Shown: positions 33,192-44,200 of the stretch, piece after piece
Position numbering within the stretch: position 1 is the first letter of the stretch
How the letters are laid out: each line of letters opens with the position of its first letter
Assembly (NCBI RefSeq): GCF_029853675.1
Contig: NZ_CP122539.1
Span: 2,437,001-2,501,000 of the forward strand
DNA length: 64,000 nt
From: Tenacibaculum tangerinum
Lineage (GTDB): Bacteria; Bacteroidota; Bacteroidia; Flavobacteriales; Flavobacteriaceae
Reading direction: 5' to 3'
Notes under the pieces: generated by a model
What the model was told of the DNA's origin: nothing
Seen by the model: only the letters and a program-made list of their open reading frames with translations
Databases searched by the model: none
Translations under genes and position numbers: made by a program

Positions 33192-35109
33192 AGTATCGGG
33201 ATTTTCAACGACACTTTGGTTCCTTTCGGGTTTCCTTCTTCGTCAATTATATCTGTGTAAATTAATGAATAATTATTTGCATACTGATTGGCAAAGTTTC
33301 GTAATCTTTCTTTCGTTAAATTTATACCTATAGACTTACGGTTCAGTGATTTGTTTTTTCTAATTTTCATAGCAGCATCTCTACCAATTCCATTATCAAC
33401 AATATCAATTTGTATAAATTCATCTGCTATTTTTGTGACTTTTACTAAAACTTCTTTTTCTCCTTTTTTTGATGAAAGTCCGTGCCAAATAGAATTTTCT
33501 AAAAAAGGTTGTAAGATTAGAGGCGGTACCTTTATTCTTTCTACATTAATACTAGGGTCTACTTCTTCTACATAATTAACCTCATTCGATAATCGAATAT
33601 TTTCAATGCTCATGTAAAGATTCATGGTTTTTAACTCTTCACTTAAAGTTACCTCTTTTACTGTTGACGATTCTAAAATACTCCGAATTAATTTAGAGAA
33701 CTTGTTTAAATAATATACTGCATTTCTCTGCTCATTGTTAATAATATAAAGTTTAATAGAGTTTAAAGCATTAAATACAAAGTGCGGATTCATTTGAATT
33801 CGTAATGCTTCTTGTTCTAACAATAATATTTTCTTTTCATTATTCAACAAACGTTGCCTGTAAATAGAATACAGTAATACCCCTAATAACGCTATAGAAA
33901 CCAATGCTATGATTAATATGTTTCTATTTCGTAAGAGTTTTAACTTGGCTATTTCGTTTTCTTTTGCTAAGCTTTTTATTTTGTTTCTACTTACCTCATT
34001 ATCGTATTTATTAATAAGGTTATTTACATAAGATATGTTTTTGTTATTAAACGTTTTACGTTCTCCTTCAATAGCTTTCTTATAAAAGTTATACGCTTTC
34101 TCGTAATCCTTTTTTTCTCGTACAGCTGAGACAAATACAAGTTAGATTGGTTAACTTCTGATGGAATTTTATGTTTTGTAGCTACCTCTAAGCCTTTTTC
34201 TAAATATTTTTTTGCTTTATCTAAGCTATCTAATTTCAATTGTACATTACCAAACGTAATATATACATCGGAAGTGTAATACTGATCTCCTATTTTTTCT
34301 GAAAGGGGCAGTACTTCACTTATATAGTTGTAAGCTTTATGATACTTACCTTGTAACAACAATACATTAGCAATACTGTTATGGCAAATAACTTTTCCTA
34401 TACTTGAATTAGTCTCTATGTTATATTGTAAAGATTTTTTGTAATGCTCTAGCGCAGCATCAATATCTCCCAAGTTTTGAAAGGCTAAGCCCATGTTTTG
34501 ATAGTTAATGGCTAAGCCTCTTTTATCGCCTGTTTTTTTTTGTATTAGAATTGATTTTTTAAACTTTTCTAATGCTAGCTGATATTGCTTAAGAGCCAAG
34601 TAAATATTACCAATGCTATTGTTTGATATACTTATGCTTATTTTAGTATCAATGTCAGGAAACTTAATTTTATCGGCTAATTCTAGTGCCATTTGATGGT
34701 AGTTCAAAGCACTTCTAATTTTGTCTTGTCTTCGATATACAACTCCTATTTGGTTTAGGGTAACTATTTCTGCGTTAATATCTTTGATTTTTCTTGACAG
34801 TTCTAGAGCCTTTAAATAATTATCAATAGATTTATCAAATAAAGAGTTGTTTCTGTAATGCCTACCTAATAAGTTATAAGCATAAATTTGCGCAGGTTCG
34901 AATTTGTTTTTTTTACTTTCTTCTAAAAAAAGATTTATTTCTTCTTTCTCTAATTTTCCGAATTTAAAAAAACGACACAGCTCATAATAATTTTCTATTT
35001 TCTTCTTTTTTGCTTCATAAATCAAACTATTTATACTTGTCTTATCTTCTTGTGCATAACAAGAAAATACTGCATAAAAGAAAATAGTTATTACTACAAG
35101 TTGTTTCAT
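33188..35109 (-). pseudogene. LytS-type sensor histidine kinase with TPR repeats, split by a -1 frameshift
   Basis: The first frame (35109 to about 34117) gives a signal peptide and about six TPR repeats, then derails at QLYEKKR. The second frame continues the last TPR (DYEKAYNFYKKAIEGERKTF), a coiled coil, a membrane segment (NILIIALVSIALLGVLLYSI) and a HisKA_7TM/LytS kinase (QMNPHFVFNALNSIK; HATPase N-box FLENSIWHGL). The break is at an A7 tract (34110-34116 on the plus strand); eight As would restore one 640-aa protein of the usual TPR-TM-kinase layout. The LytTR regulator lies 9 bp upstream in the same operon. Confidence 0.85.
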
Positions 35110-35118
35110 GCTATGAGT

Positions 35119-35853
35119 TTAAAGTTTTTCTAAAAAATCTGATTTTCTTTGTCTCGATACTGGAATTTTATGGTTGTTTTCTAGCACCACGTAGCCATCA
35201 GACTTTAAAAATTCTTTAATTTTATTTAAATTAATAATGAAGGAATTGTGTATTCTAAAAAAATGGTCGTCAGGAAGTAAAGAATCAATTTCCTTTAATT
35301 TTTTAGTTACTACTATTTTTTTATTAGAACCTGTGGTAACTATTGTTGAATAGTTACCATCTGACTCGACAAATAAAATCTCTTCTTGAGACAAGAAAAC
35401 TAATTTTCCGTCGGTACTAATTGTAATTTTTCGTCTATTAAATTTTTTATTAAAGCTCGACAAGATTTTTTCTACCTTCTCTGTATTGTCTTTGTTATGA
35501 TATTCTTTAACCCTTTGTATGGTTTCTTTTAAATCATCTGAATCAATAGGCTTTAAAAGATAATCTATTGCTTGATTTTTAAGTGCCTTAATTGCATATT
35601 CATTGTATGCAGTTGTAATGATTATAGCAAAATCTTTATGCTGTAATTTTTCTAATAACTGAAAACCATCCATCGTTGGCATTTCTATGTCTAAAAAAAG
35701 ACAATCAATGATGTTTTCGTTAATATATTTAATCGCCTTTTCTGCCTCGGTAAAGGTTTCTATGATTTCTATATCATCACTAAAAGTTGAAAGTTCCCAA
35801 GAAAGTCCTTGTATTGCTTTCGGTTCATCGTCAACGATAACTGCTTTTAACAT
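35119..35853 (-). CDS. LytTR-family response regulator
   Basis: This 244-aa protein has an N-terminal receiver domain (phospho-acceptor Asp55 in CLFLDIEMPTMDG; Asp8/Asp9 acidic pocket; Lys in LLKPID near 102) and a C-terminal LytTR DNA-binding domain from about residue 140 (EEILFVESDGNYSTIV; FFRIHNSFIINLNKI; IPVSRQRKSDF). It partners the LytS-type kinase directly downstream (9-bp gap). Because the kinase frame is broken, the regulator may lack its cognate input in this isolate. The target genes are unknown. Confidence 0.92.
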   Translation of the reverse strand: MLKAVIVDDEPKAIQGLSWELSTFSDDIEIIETFTEAEKAIKYINENIIDCLFLDIEMPTMDGFQLLEKLQHKDFAIIITTAYNEYAIKALKNQAIDYLLKPIDSDDLKETIQRVKEYHNKDNTEKVEKILSSFNKKFNRRKITISTDGKLVFLSQEEILFVESDGNYSTIVTTGSNKKIVVTKKLKEIDSLLPDDHFFRIHNSFIINLNKIKEFLKSDGYVVLENNHKIPVSRQRKSDFLEKL

Positions 35854-36026
35854 TTTATATACATTTACACCAAATGTAACAGATAATATCTTAAAAATAA
35901 AATATGATTGAATATTGATTTAGTTTAAAAAAAAGCGAAAAACACTCAACAAACATAAATTTTTACCATTTACACAAAAAAATGAACCAGTTATACATAT
36001 CTCACTATTGAAAAGGGTTTTTTGTT

Positions 36027-36140
36027 TCATATTTGTGGTGTAATACACAAGGGGAATCATATTGATAAATTGGGGGATTAATCAATAATGATATTAAGTT
36101 ATGAAACACCACTCTAGAACATAGAGTGGTGTTTTTTTAT
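36027..36140 (+). ncRNA. candidate small RNA or leader in the lytTR-rpmA gap
   Basis: A strong plus-strand terminator stands in a region with no plus-strand gene. About 80 bp upstream is CATATTTG (near 36028-36035), one base off TAnnTTTG, with a TTG 17 bp before it. A transcript of roughly 95-100 nt would contain GGGGAATCATATTG, TTGGGGGATTAATC, and a nine-codon frame (MILSYETPL) ending in the terminator stem. Promoter and transcript are predictions. Confidence 0.35.
36105..36138 (+). terminator. strong hairpin terminator without a plus-strand gene
   Basis: CACCACTCT pairs with AGAGTGGTG around a 6-nt loop, followed by seven Ts. The strand is opposite to both neighbouring genes. Confidence 0.85.
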
Positions 36141-36175
36141 ATAAAATCTAAGGCTTCTTTATTTTTATAGAAATA

Positions 36176-36207
36176 AAAAAAGCTCAAACCATGTAGGTTT
36201 GAGCTTT
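36176..36207 (-). terminator. hairpin terminator of the rplU-rpmA operon
   Basis: On the minus strand AAAGCTCAAACC pairs with GGTTTGAGCTTT, followed by a T tract, about 25 bp after the rpmA stop. Confidence 0.85.
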
Positions 36208-36232
36208 AAATTTTATCGAATCAGTTAGTTTC

Positions 36233-36493
36233 TTAAGCCTCAAATGGAGTTACAGAAACGTATGATTTGTTATCTCTTTTCTTTTGGAATTTTACAACAC
36301 CATCTACTTTCGCATGTAAAGTATGATCTTTACCCATATAAACATTTTCACCTGGGTTGTGTTGCGTTCCTCTTTGACGAACAATAATGTTACCTGCAAT
36401 AGCAGCTTGTCCTCCAAAAATCTTTACTCCTAATCGTTTCGATTCCGATTCACGACCGTTTTTCGAACTACCGACACCTTTCTTATGAGCCAT
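36233..36493 (-). CDS. rpmA: 50S ribosomal protein L27
   Basis: The 86-aa protein matches L27 along its length: [29 protein letters not shown], then [28 protein letters not shown]. The N-terminus reaches the peptidyl-transferase centre of the ribosome. It starts with MAHKKG directly, with no cleavable leader as in Firmicutes. It follows rplU by 21 bp, the conserved rplU-rpmA order. Confidence 0.97.
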   Translation of the reverse strand: MAHKKGVGSSKNGRESESKRLGVKIFGGQAAIAGNIIVRQRGTQHNPGENVYMGKDHTLHAKVDGVVKFQKKRDNKSYVSVTPFEA

Positions 36494-36514
36494 CTTTGTA
36501 AGTTTTTAAAGTTA

Positions 36515-37015
36515 TTATTTACTTAATGCTTCAATTAATTCTGCTTTCTTTAAAGAAGTGTATCCTGTGATACCTCTTTCTTTAGCCAATGCTTTTAATT
36601 CAGCTACAGTCATTGAACTTAAATCCTTCGACTCTTCTTTTACCTCAACTTTTTCAGCTTTAGGAGCTTCTTTTTTAGTTGATTCTTTTGCCTTTTTAGC
36701 ACCTGAAGTTGTAATTCCTTCGATTTGGATTTCAGTTAAATACTGTCTGTGTCCATTTTTCTTTTTGTAACCTTTTCTTCTCTTTTTCTTGAAAACGATT
36801 ACTTTATCACCTTTTAAGTGACCTAAAATCTTTGCAGTTACTCCTGCACCTTCTATAGCTGGGGCGCCAATAGTTACATTACCCTCATCTTCAATTAGCA
36901 TTACATTATCAAAAGTTACTTCTGATCCTTCTGCCTCTTGTAAACGGTGTACGTATACTTTTTGGTCTTTTGCTACTTTAAATTGCTGCCCTGCTATCTC
37001 TACGATTGCGTACAT
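36515..37015 (-). CDS. rplU: 50S ribosomal protein L21 with C-terminal SAP-like extension
   Basis: Residues 1-102 are standard L21 ([24 protein letters not shown]; then [26 protein letters not shown]). About 64 further residues follow: a Lys/Glu-rich linker ([22 protein letters not shown]) and a small helical unit, [20 protein letters not shown] then [12 protein letters not shown], which has the pattern of SAP/HeH or Rho-N modules that bind nucleic acid. Such extended L21 proteins are known in Bacteroidota. The role of the extension is unknown. Confidence 0.95.
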   Translation of the reverse strand: MYAIVEIAGQQFKVAKDQKVYVHRLQEAEGSEVTFDNVMLIEDEGNVTIGAPAIEGAGVTAKILGHLKGDKVIVFKKKRRKGYKKKNGHRQYLTEIQIEGITTSGAKKAKESTKKEAPKAEKVEVKEESKDLSSMTVAELKALAKERGITGYTSLKKAELIEALSK

Positions 37016-37227
37016 ACTATTTGTTTTGCGTTTATACTTAAATTGGCACTTTCTTACTGAAAATGCGGGTGCAAATATACATTTTTTACATCAAAAAAAA
37101 ATGTATTCCTCAGAAAATTACTCTTTTAACCCAAAAAAGATTTTTTTTTACTATTTCAATTGTAACAATTAGTATAACTTCACGTCAAATACATGAAAAT
37201 CATTAAAAATTAAATTTCAATCAACCA

Positions 37228-38544
37228 ATGAGAAAAAGAGTTATCACTCTAGCTTCAGCTTTATTAGTAGGCCTTTCGGCTAATGCGCAAAAAGTTGAAT
37301 TTGAAGAGTACGATTTAAGCAACGGTATGCATGTTATTTTGCACCAAGACAATTCTGCTCCTGTAGTTACTGTTGGGGTAATGTACCATGTAGGATCGAA
37401 AGATGAAGAAACTGGTAAAACAGGAATGGCACATTTTTATGAACACTTACTATTTACTGGAACTGAAAATATTGGTCGTGGTGAATGGAGTAAAATTCAA
37501 GCTGCCAATGGAGGAACCGGAAATGCAAATACGAACTGGGATAGAACCTATTACTACGAAACATTTCCTTCTAATAATTTACAATTAGGTTTATGGATGG
37601 AGTCTGAACGATTATTACATCCAATTATCGACCAAAAAGCTGTCGACACACAAAATGAAGTTGTAAAAGAAGAGAAACGCCAACGTATGGACAATGCTCC
37701 TTATGGAAAAATTATTTACGGAGATGTATACAACCATATTTTCGACAAACACAACTACGGAAGACCAATGATTGGTTATATCGAAGATTTAGATGCTGCT
37801 ACTTTAGCAGAATTTCAAGATTTTTACAAAAAATGGTATATGCCTAACAATGCCGTACTTGTAGTGGCAGGTGATTTTGAAAAAAAATCAACTAAAAAAT
37901 TAATAAAAGACTACTTTGAATCAATTCCTGCAAGAACCCTTTCTAAAAGAGACAACGTAGTAGAACCCGAAAGAACTCAAGAAAAACGTGTAAAAGAGTA
38001 CGATTCTAACATTCAGTTACCAGCTATTTTATTAGCGCACAAAACTCCTTCAATGAAAGAAAGAGACTCTAAAGTTTTAGATGTAATTTCTACTATTTTA
38101 AGCAATGGTAAAAGTTCTAGATTGTACAAAAAATTAGTTGACGATAAGAAAAAGGCATTACAAGTATTTTCTTTTGCTCGTAATTTAGAAGAACATAGTG
38201 TATATAATATTGGAGCTATTCCTTTAGGGAAAACGTCGTTAGACGATTTAATTAAAGAAATGGACGAAGAAATTGAAAAATTACAAACAGAGTTAATTTC
38301 AGATAGAGACCTACAAAAAGTTCGTAATAAATTTGAAAACCAATTTGTTGCTTCAAACTCTAGCGCACAAGGTATTGCCAACTCATTAGCAAGAAATTAT
38401 ATGTTAGTTGGAGACACAAACCAAATTAACAAAGAGTTGGACGTTATCAACTCTATAACCAAAGAAGAAATCAGAGCGGTAGCTAAAAAATATTTGGCTA
38501 AAAACCGTCGTGTTGTTATCGAATATTTACCAAAAAAGAAATAA
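37228..38544 (+). CDS. M16 family zinc peptidase, catalytic subunit
   Basis: The 438-aa protein has a signal peptide (MRKRVITLASALLVGLSANAQ) and the inverted zinc motif HxxEH at His69-Glu72-His73 (GMAHFYEHLLFTGT), with a downstream Glu in the NEVVKEEKRQRMDN block near residue 145. The RxxY-like region (SRLYKKLVDDKK) in the second half is also present. It is about the size of one M16B half, so it likely works as a heterodimer with the next gene. It acts in the periplasm or outer membrane; the substrate is unknown. Confidence 0.9.
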   Translation: MRKRVITLASALLVGLSANAQKVEFEEYDLSNGMHVILHQDNSAPVVTVGVMYHVGSKDEETGKTGMAHFYEHLLFTGTENIGRGEWSKIQAANGGTGNANTNWDRTYYYETFPSNNLQLGLWMESERLLHPIIDQKAVDTQNEVVKEEKRQRMDNAPYGKIIYGDVYNHIFDKHNYGRPMIGYIEDLDAATLAEFQDFYKKWYMPNNAVLVVAGDFEKKSTKKLIKDYFESIPARTLSKRDNVVEPERTQEKRVKEYDSNIQLPAILLAHKTPSMKERDSKVLDVISTILSNGKSSRLYKKLVDDKKKALQVFSFARNLEEHSVYNIGAIPLGKTSLDDLIKEMDEEIEKLQTELISDRDLQKVRNKFENQFVASNSSAQGIANSLARNYMLVGDTNQINKELDVINSITKEEIRAVAKKYLAKNRRVVIEYLPKKK

Positions 38545-38563
38545 TCATCTAAACTGAATTTTA

Positions 38564-40612
38564 ATGAAAACGAAAATATTTTCAATTATAACAATAGTAT
38601 TTCTATCATTAACTGTTTCAGCACAGATTGATAGAAGCCAACAACCAAAACCAGGTCCAGCTCCTAAAATTAACTTAGGAACTCCTAAAAAGTTTGCCTT
38701 ACCAAACGGATTGCAAGTTTTAGTGGTTGAAAATCATAAATTACCAAGAGCATCTGCTACATTAACTATTGATAACCCACCAATGTCTTATGGAAATAAA
38801 AAAGGAGTTGAGGGCTTATTAAGCGGAATGCTTGGAACAGGATCGACAAATACCCCAAAAGCAACGTTTGATGAAGAAGTTGACTTTTTAGGAGCCAACA
38901 TCTCTTTTTGGAACGAAGGAGCAAGAGCTAGTTCTTTATCAAAGTACTTCCCAAAAGTATTAGGATTAATGGCTGATGCGGCTTTTAATCCTGTGTTTAC
39001 TCAAGAAGAGTTTGACAAGCAAGTGAAGCAGTTTCTTGACGAAATTAAAAATGATGCTAAAAATGTTAAAGCCATTGCTAGTAGAGTTGAGAATGCGTTA
39101 ACGTATGGAAAAAATCACCCTTTTGGAGAATTTACTACTGAAGAAACATTAAAAAATGTTACGTTACAAGATGTTAAAGACCTATACAATGAAACATATA
39201 AACCAAATAATGCTTACTTAGTTATCATTGGCGACGTAAACTTTAACGAAATTAAATCACAAGTTGAAAACTTATTTGGAGCATGGAAAAAAAGTGATTT
39301 AATTGTTCAAAAACTACCAAAAGTTGAAAACCCTTCAACTACAGAAATTAATTTTATCGACATGCCTAATGCTGTTCAATCTGAATTATCTATCATTAAT
39401 GCAGTAGATTTAAAAATGAACGATAAAGATTATTATGCAGCATTATTAGCCAACCAAATTCTTGGTGGAGGTGGTACAGGTAGACTCTATAAAAACCTTC
39501 GTGAAGATAAAGGATATACCTATGGTGCATACTCGGGAATTGGATCAAGTAGATACGCTTCTCGTTTTAAAGCATCGGCATCGGTAAGAAATATGGTTAC
39601 CGATAGCGCAATGGTTGAAGCGATGAAAGAAATAAACAAAATTCGCTACCAAAAAGCAACCCAAGAAGAATTAGATATTGCAAAGGCTAAATACATTGGA
39701 AGTTTTGTTCGCAATGTTGAAAAGCCTGAAACAGTAGCCTCTTATGCTTTAAACATCTTAACAAACAACTTACCTGCTGATTACTATAAAAACTACTTAA
39801 AAAATATTAATGCAGTAACCTTAGACGATGTACAAAACGCAGCGATTAAATATTTTAATGCAGATAAGGCTCGTATTATCATTACAGGTAAAGGGATTGA
39901 TGTTTTAAAGAACTTAGAAAATACAGCTGATTATAAAATCAACTATTTTGACAAAAACGGAAACCCTACTGAAAAGCCATCCATGAGTTTACCTATTCCC
40001 GATGGTGTAACAGCTGCAACTGTTGTAGATAACTATTTTGAAGCGATTGGAGGAAAGGATAAAATAGCAAGTATAAACTCTGTAATGTTTACTTCTGAAG
40101 CTGAAGTTCAAGGAATGAAGTTGAATTTAGTTCAAAAATCTGCTGCCCCTAACAAGTCATCTACAACCGTATCGATGATGGGTAACGTGATGCAAAAAAT
40201 GGTTTTTGACGGAACCAAAGGCTATGCAGAAGGACAAGGACAAAAGAAAGAATTGTCAGGTGAGGAATTAGAAAAAGTAAAAAAAGAATCCTATCCTTTT
40301 ACTGACAAAGCCTATAAAACTGGAACTTTAGATAGAATTGAACCTATTGACGGTAACAATACTTATGTTATTAAGTTTGGAGAAAAAGAAATTTTCTATG
40401 ATGCAAAATCTGGATTAAAAGTAAAAGAAGTAACAAAAGCTAAAGGACCTCAAGGAGAAATGACGTTACCTATTGTATTTTCAGATTACAAAGAGGTAAA
40501 TGGAGTTAAATTTCCTCATAAAATGACTCAGAAAATGGGACCTATGGAGTTGGAATTTATCACAAAAGAAATCAAAATAAACGAAGGGGTTTCTGATGCT
40601 GATTTTCAATAA
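38564..40612 (+). CDS. M16 family partner subunit, zinc motif lost, with extra C-terminal domain
   Basis: The 682-aa protein has a signal peptide and M16 fold, but the HxxEH position reads GVEGLLSGMLGTGSTN, so the metal site is missing. The second half keeps the R-Y pair (GGGGTGRLYKNLREDKGYTYG) used for substrate binding. Residues about 475-682 form an added beta-rich domain (AATVVDNYFEAIGGKDKIAS ... EVNGVKFPHKMTQ) like those that follow M16 in Bacteroidota and resemble lipoprotein-carrier folds. The gene starts 19 bp after the catalytic subunit. The pair is a classic active/inactive M16B dimer. Confidence 0.9.
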   Translation: MKTKIFSIITIVFLSLTVSAQIDRSQQPKPGPAPKINLGTPKKFALPNGLQVLVVENHKLPRASATLTIDNPPMSYGNKKGVEGLLSGMLGTGSTNTPKATFDEEVDFLGANISFWNEGARASSLSKYFPKVLGLMADAAFNPVFTQEEFDKQVKQFLDEIKNDAKNVKAIASRVENALTYGKNHPFGEFTTEETLKNVTLQDVKDLYNETYKPNNAYLVIIGDVNFNEIKSQVENLFGAWKKSDLIVQKLPKVENPSTTEINFIDMPNAVQSELSIINAVDLKMNDKDYYAALLANQILGGGGTGRLYKNLREDKGYTYGAYSGIGSSRYASRFKASASVRNMVTDSAMVEAMKEINKIRYQKATQEELDIAKAKYIGSFVRNVEKPETVASYALNILTNNLPADYYKNYLKNINAVTLDDVQNAAIKYFNADKARIIITGKGIDVLKNLENTADYKINYFDKNGNPTEKPSMSLPIPDGVTAATVVDNYFEAIGGKDKIASINSVMFTSEAEVQGMKLNLVQKSAAPNKSSTTVSMMGNVMQKMVFDGTKGYAEGQGQKKELSGEELEKVKKESYPFTDKAYKTGTLDRIEPIDGNNTYVIKFGEKEIFYDAKSGLKVKEVTKAKGPQGEMTLPIVFSDYKEVNGVKFPHKMTQKMGPMELEFITKEIKINEGVSDADFQ

Positions 40613-40633
40613 ACATTAATTTTAAAAAAACTT

Positions 40634-40668
40634 AAAAGAACCAAAACAGACGTTTTGGTTCTTTTTTT
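40634..40668 (+). terminator. hairpin terminator of the M16 operon
   Basis: AGAACCAAAAC pairs with GTTTTGGTTCT across AGAC, followed by a T run. Confidence 0.9.
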
Positions 40669-40853
40669 ATGTAAAACACTTAACAGTTTTTTGATAATAA
40701 ATTATTGATCTTCAATAAATTGAAAGCATATAGCATATCAAATTTACATTACGAAGCTATCTTGACGTTATTTAACATCCCTTTTTTAGTTACACTTCAC
40801 AAAAAAAGCAGCATTTAATTAAATACTGCTCGAATCCATTTTTCTGCTTTGCT

Positions 40854-41087
40854 TTAGCTTATACAACATTTATCATCGTGTATAACTCCTACACAACTTA
40901 CACCTGTAGGTGTATCGAATGCACACGGGTTACCTTCTCCAAAACCAATATATCCGTTGCCTCCTGGATAACTTTCATGACAGCCTGTAAGATCACATTC
41001 GCTGCTTCCAGAGAAGAAACCACCTTGAATATTTTTTTGTGCTATTTTATCGAGCAAAGTTCCTAAGTTTGAAATGTTTTGTAGCAT
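40854..41087 (-). CDS. double-glycine leader peptide with six-cysteine core (bacteriocin/RiPP-like precursor)
   Basis: The 77-aa protein has a short amphipathic leader (MLQNISNLGTLLDKIAQKNI) ending in Gly22-Gly23, as in substrates of peptidase-containing ABC exporters. The 54-residue core is Gly-rich and carries six cysteines at 31, 36, 55, 65, 74 and 75, ending DDKCCIS. Charge is acidic to neutral. Bacteroidota produce many such GG-leader peptides; some are modified, others only disulphide-bonded. No C39 transporter, radical SAM or other maturation gene is present in the window, so it is an orphan. The family call is from leader pattern alone. Confidence 0.65.
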   Translation of the reverse strand: MLQNISNLGTLLDKIAQKNIQGGFFSGSSECDLTGCHESYPGGNGYIGFGEGNPCAFDTPTGVSCVGVIHDDKCCIS

Positions 41088-41289
41088 AATTTAATGTTTT
41101 TAAAATTAGTTTTTGTAAAATAATTCAACTTTGAAAATTAAATGCCTTTTTTACCATACAAAAAGTATGGAAAAACCTTATTTTTTCTATAAAATGCTCG
41201 GTTTATGAGCGTTTATGAAGGAAATATAAAGGTTTAAACAACTCTTTAACTAATATTTCTTTATAAAACACGTATTTTTATACTTGAAT

Positions 41290-44200
41290 ATGGAAGATTT
41301 TAATAAAATACAACAAAAACTACAACAGTTCAGTACAAAGTTTTACGTGAATGAATTGATAAAAGGAAGCATTTTATTTGTTTCGTTAGGGTTGATATAT
41401 CTATTTTTTACGCTATTTATCGAATATTTTTTGTGGCTAAAACCAACGGCTAGAACGGTGCTTTTTTGGTTGTTTATTATTGTTGAATTGTTTTTGCTTT
41501 TCCGCTTTATTTGTTTTCCTATTTTTAAAATTGTCGGTTTACAAAAAGGTATTTCCTTTGAAGAAGCCTCAAAAATTATTGGAAATCACTTTCCTGAGGT
41601 ACAAGACAAATTATTAAATGTTTTACAATTACAACAAAATAATCAACAATCAGATTTATTAGCGGCGAGTATTGAGCAAAAATCGAAAGAATTACACCCT
41701 GTTTCATTTAATAAAGCTATTGATTTTACTGGGAATAAAAAATACTTAAAATATGTATTAATTCCTGTTTTTATTTGGCTAATTTCCTTTTTTACTGGTG
41801 CTTCAGAGAAGCTTTCACAGAGTTTTAATCGTGTGGTAAACCACTCGGTTGCATACAACCCTCCAGCACCTTTTTATTTTAATTTAACAGTTAAAGATTT
41901 GCGTGTTATTAAAGGAAAAGATATTACAGTGTATTTACAAACCGAAGGAGAGGTAATACCTCAAGAAGCGAAGATTCATTTTAATAAGCAACAATATTTT
42001 TTAGAAAATGAAGGAAATGGCTTGTTCTCGTATACGTTTTCTGAGGTTCAAAACCCCATTACTTTTTATGCTAGTGCCAACGGAATTGAATCTGATACCT
42101 ATAAAATAGCTGTAATCAATACCCCATCTATTCAAAATATTTCACTGCTTTTAACGTATCCGTCATACATACGAAAAGCTTCTGAAACAATTAATAACAC
42201 AGGAAACTTACATGTTCCACAAGGAACAATGGTAACATGGAATGTTAAAACTTCTGAAACCGATACCGTTAGCTTTGTTGAAAAAGACAAAAGAACCATT
42301 TTTAAACAAAAAGAGAACAATGAGTTTGAGTTTACAAAACGTTTGATAAACAATACCAATTATCAAATAACTACCTCTAATAAAAATCTTACAGATTACG
42401 AACAACTTCAGTTTTCTATAACCGTAACCAAAGATGAATACCCAAGCATTAGAGTAAATTCTAACATTGATAGTATTTCTCGTGGTAACGCACAGTTTGT
42501 AGGTCAAATTGCTGATGATTATGGTTTTAAGAAATTAGAATTGGTTTATTACGATAAAAATAATATTCAAAAAACTGATAATCAGTTAATTAAAATAAAT
42601 AAAGAAAGCATTCAGACTTTTTATTTTGAATTTCCCGGAAACTTAAACCTAAAAGAAGGTGTAGATTATGAAATGTACTTTCAGGTATATGATAATGATT
42701 TGGTGAATGGTAGTAAAAAAGCTATGAGTAGAAAATTTAGCTATCGAGAAAAAACAGAAGAAGAAATAGAAGAGGAGTTATTACAAGAGCAAAAAAACTA
42801 TATTGAAAATATTACCAATTCGTTAGACGAACAACAAAAAAGTAAAAAGGACTTAGAAAAAATTCAATTCAATTTACAAAATAAAAAGAATGTGAATTGG
42901 AATGACCAGAAGAAAATTCAGAATTTAATAAAGCGTCAAGAGCAGTACCAACAAATGATGCAACGTCAGACACAAAAATTACAAGAGAATTTTTCAGAAA
43001 AAAAAGAAGAAAATGAAACTCTAGAACAGAAAAAAGAGAACCTTAAAAAACGTATTGAGGAACTTAAAAAATTAGAAAAACAACAAAAATTGCTAGATGA
43101 ATTAATGAAGTTGGCAGACAAACTAAATAAAGAAGAGTTAATTAAAAAAACCAAAGAGTTAGCAGAACAAAACAAACAACAAGAACGTAGTTTAGAGCGT
43201 ATTTTAGAAATGACGAAGCGTTTTTATGTCGAGCAGAAAATGAATCAGTTGGCAAACAAACTTGATGAATTATCTAAAAAACAAGAAGAGCTAAGTAATA
43301 AAGAATCGAGTAAAGAAGAACAGCAAGAAATTAATAAAGAGTTTCAAAAAGTAAAAAAAGACTTAGATAATTTAAAGAAAGATAACGAAGAATTGAAACA
43401 GCCCATGGAAATACCTTCTATGGAAAATTTAGAAAAGCAAGCCCAAGAAGAACTGAATAAAGCAGAAGAAAACCTAGAGAAAAACAATGCTGCTAAAGCT
43501 AAGAAAAAACAAAAAGAAGCTGCTAAAAAAATGCAGGAAATGAGTCAAAAAATGCAGGAATCTATGCAATCGATGAGTGCTGAAATGGAAGAGGAAAATA
43601 TGGAGGGATTACGTCAAATATTAGAGAATCTAATCATCTTTTCTTTTGACCAAGAGGCCTTAATGAATGATTTTTCTTCTTCAGATTCATCGCATCCTGA
43701 CTTTGGAAAAAACTTACAAAAGCAATATCAACTCAAAACCTATTTTGAGCACATAGATGACAGTTTGTTTGTGCTTTCAATGCGTATTCCTAGTATCTCT
43801 TCAACAATTCAAGATGAACTGGCACAAGCACATTATAATTTGGACCAGTCTTTAGAAAACTTTGCCGATAATTATTTTCAAAATGGTTTGTCTAATCAAC
43901 AATATGTAATGACTTCTGCAAATACATTAGCAGACATGTTAAGTGATTCTTTAGATGCTATGAAAAATCCAACACCAGGCAAAGGAAATGGGAAGGGGAA
44001 GGGGAAGTCTTTTAGTTTGCCAGATATTATTCAACAACAAAATGAATTGATGGAAAAGATGAAGCAAGGAAAGCAAAAGAAAGATCAAGGAAAGCCACAA
44101 GACGGAAAAGAGGGTAAAGAAGGACAAAAGAAAGGCGAAAAGGAAGGACAAAATGGAGAACAGAATGATGATTTAGATGGTGAATTGTATGAAATTTACA

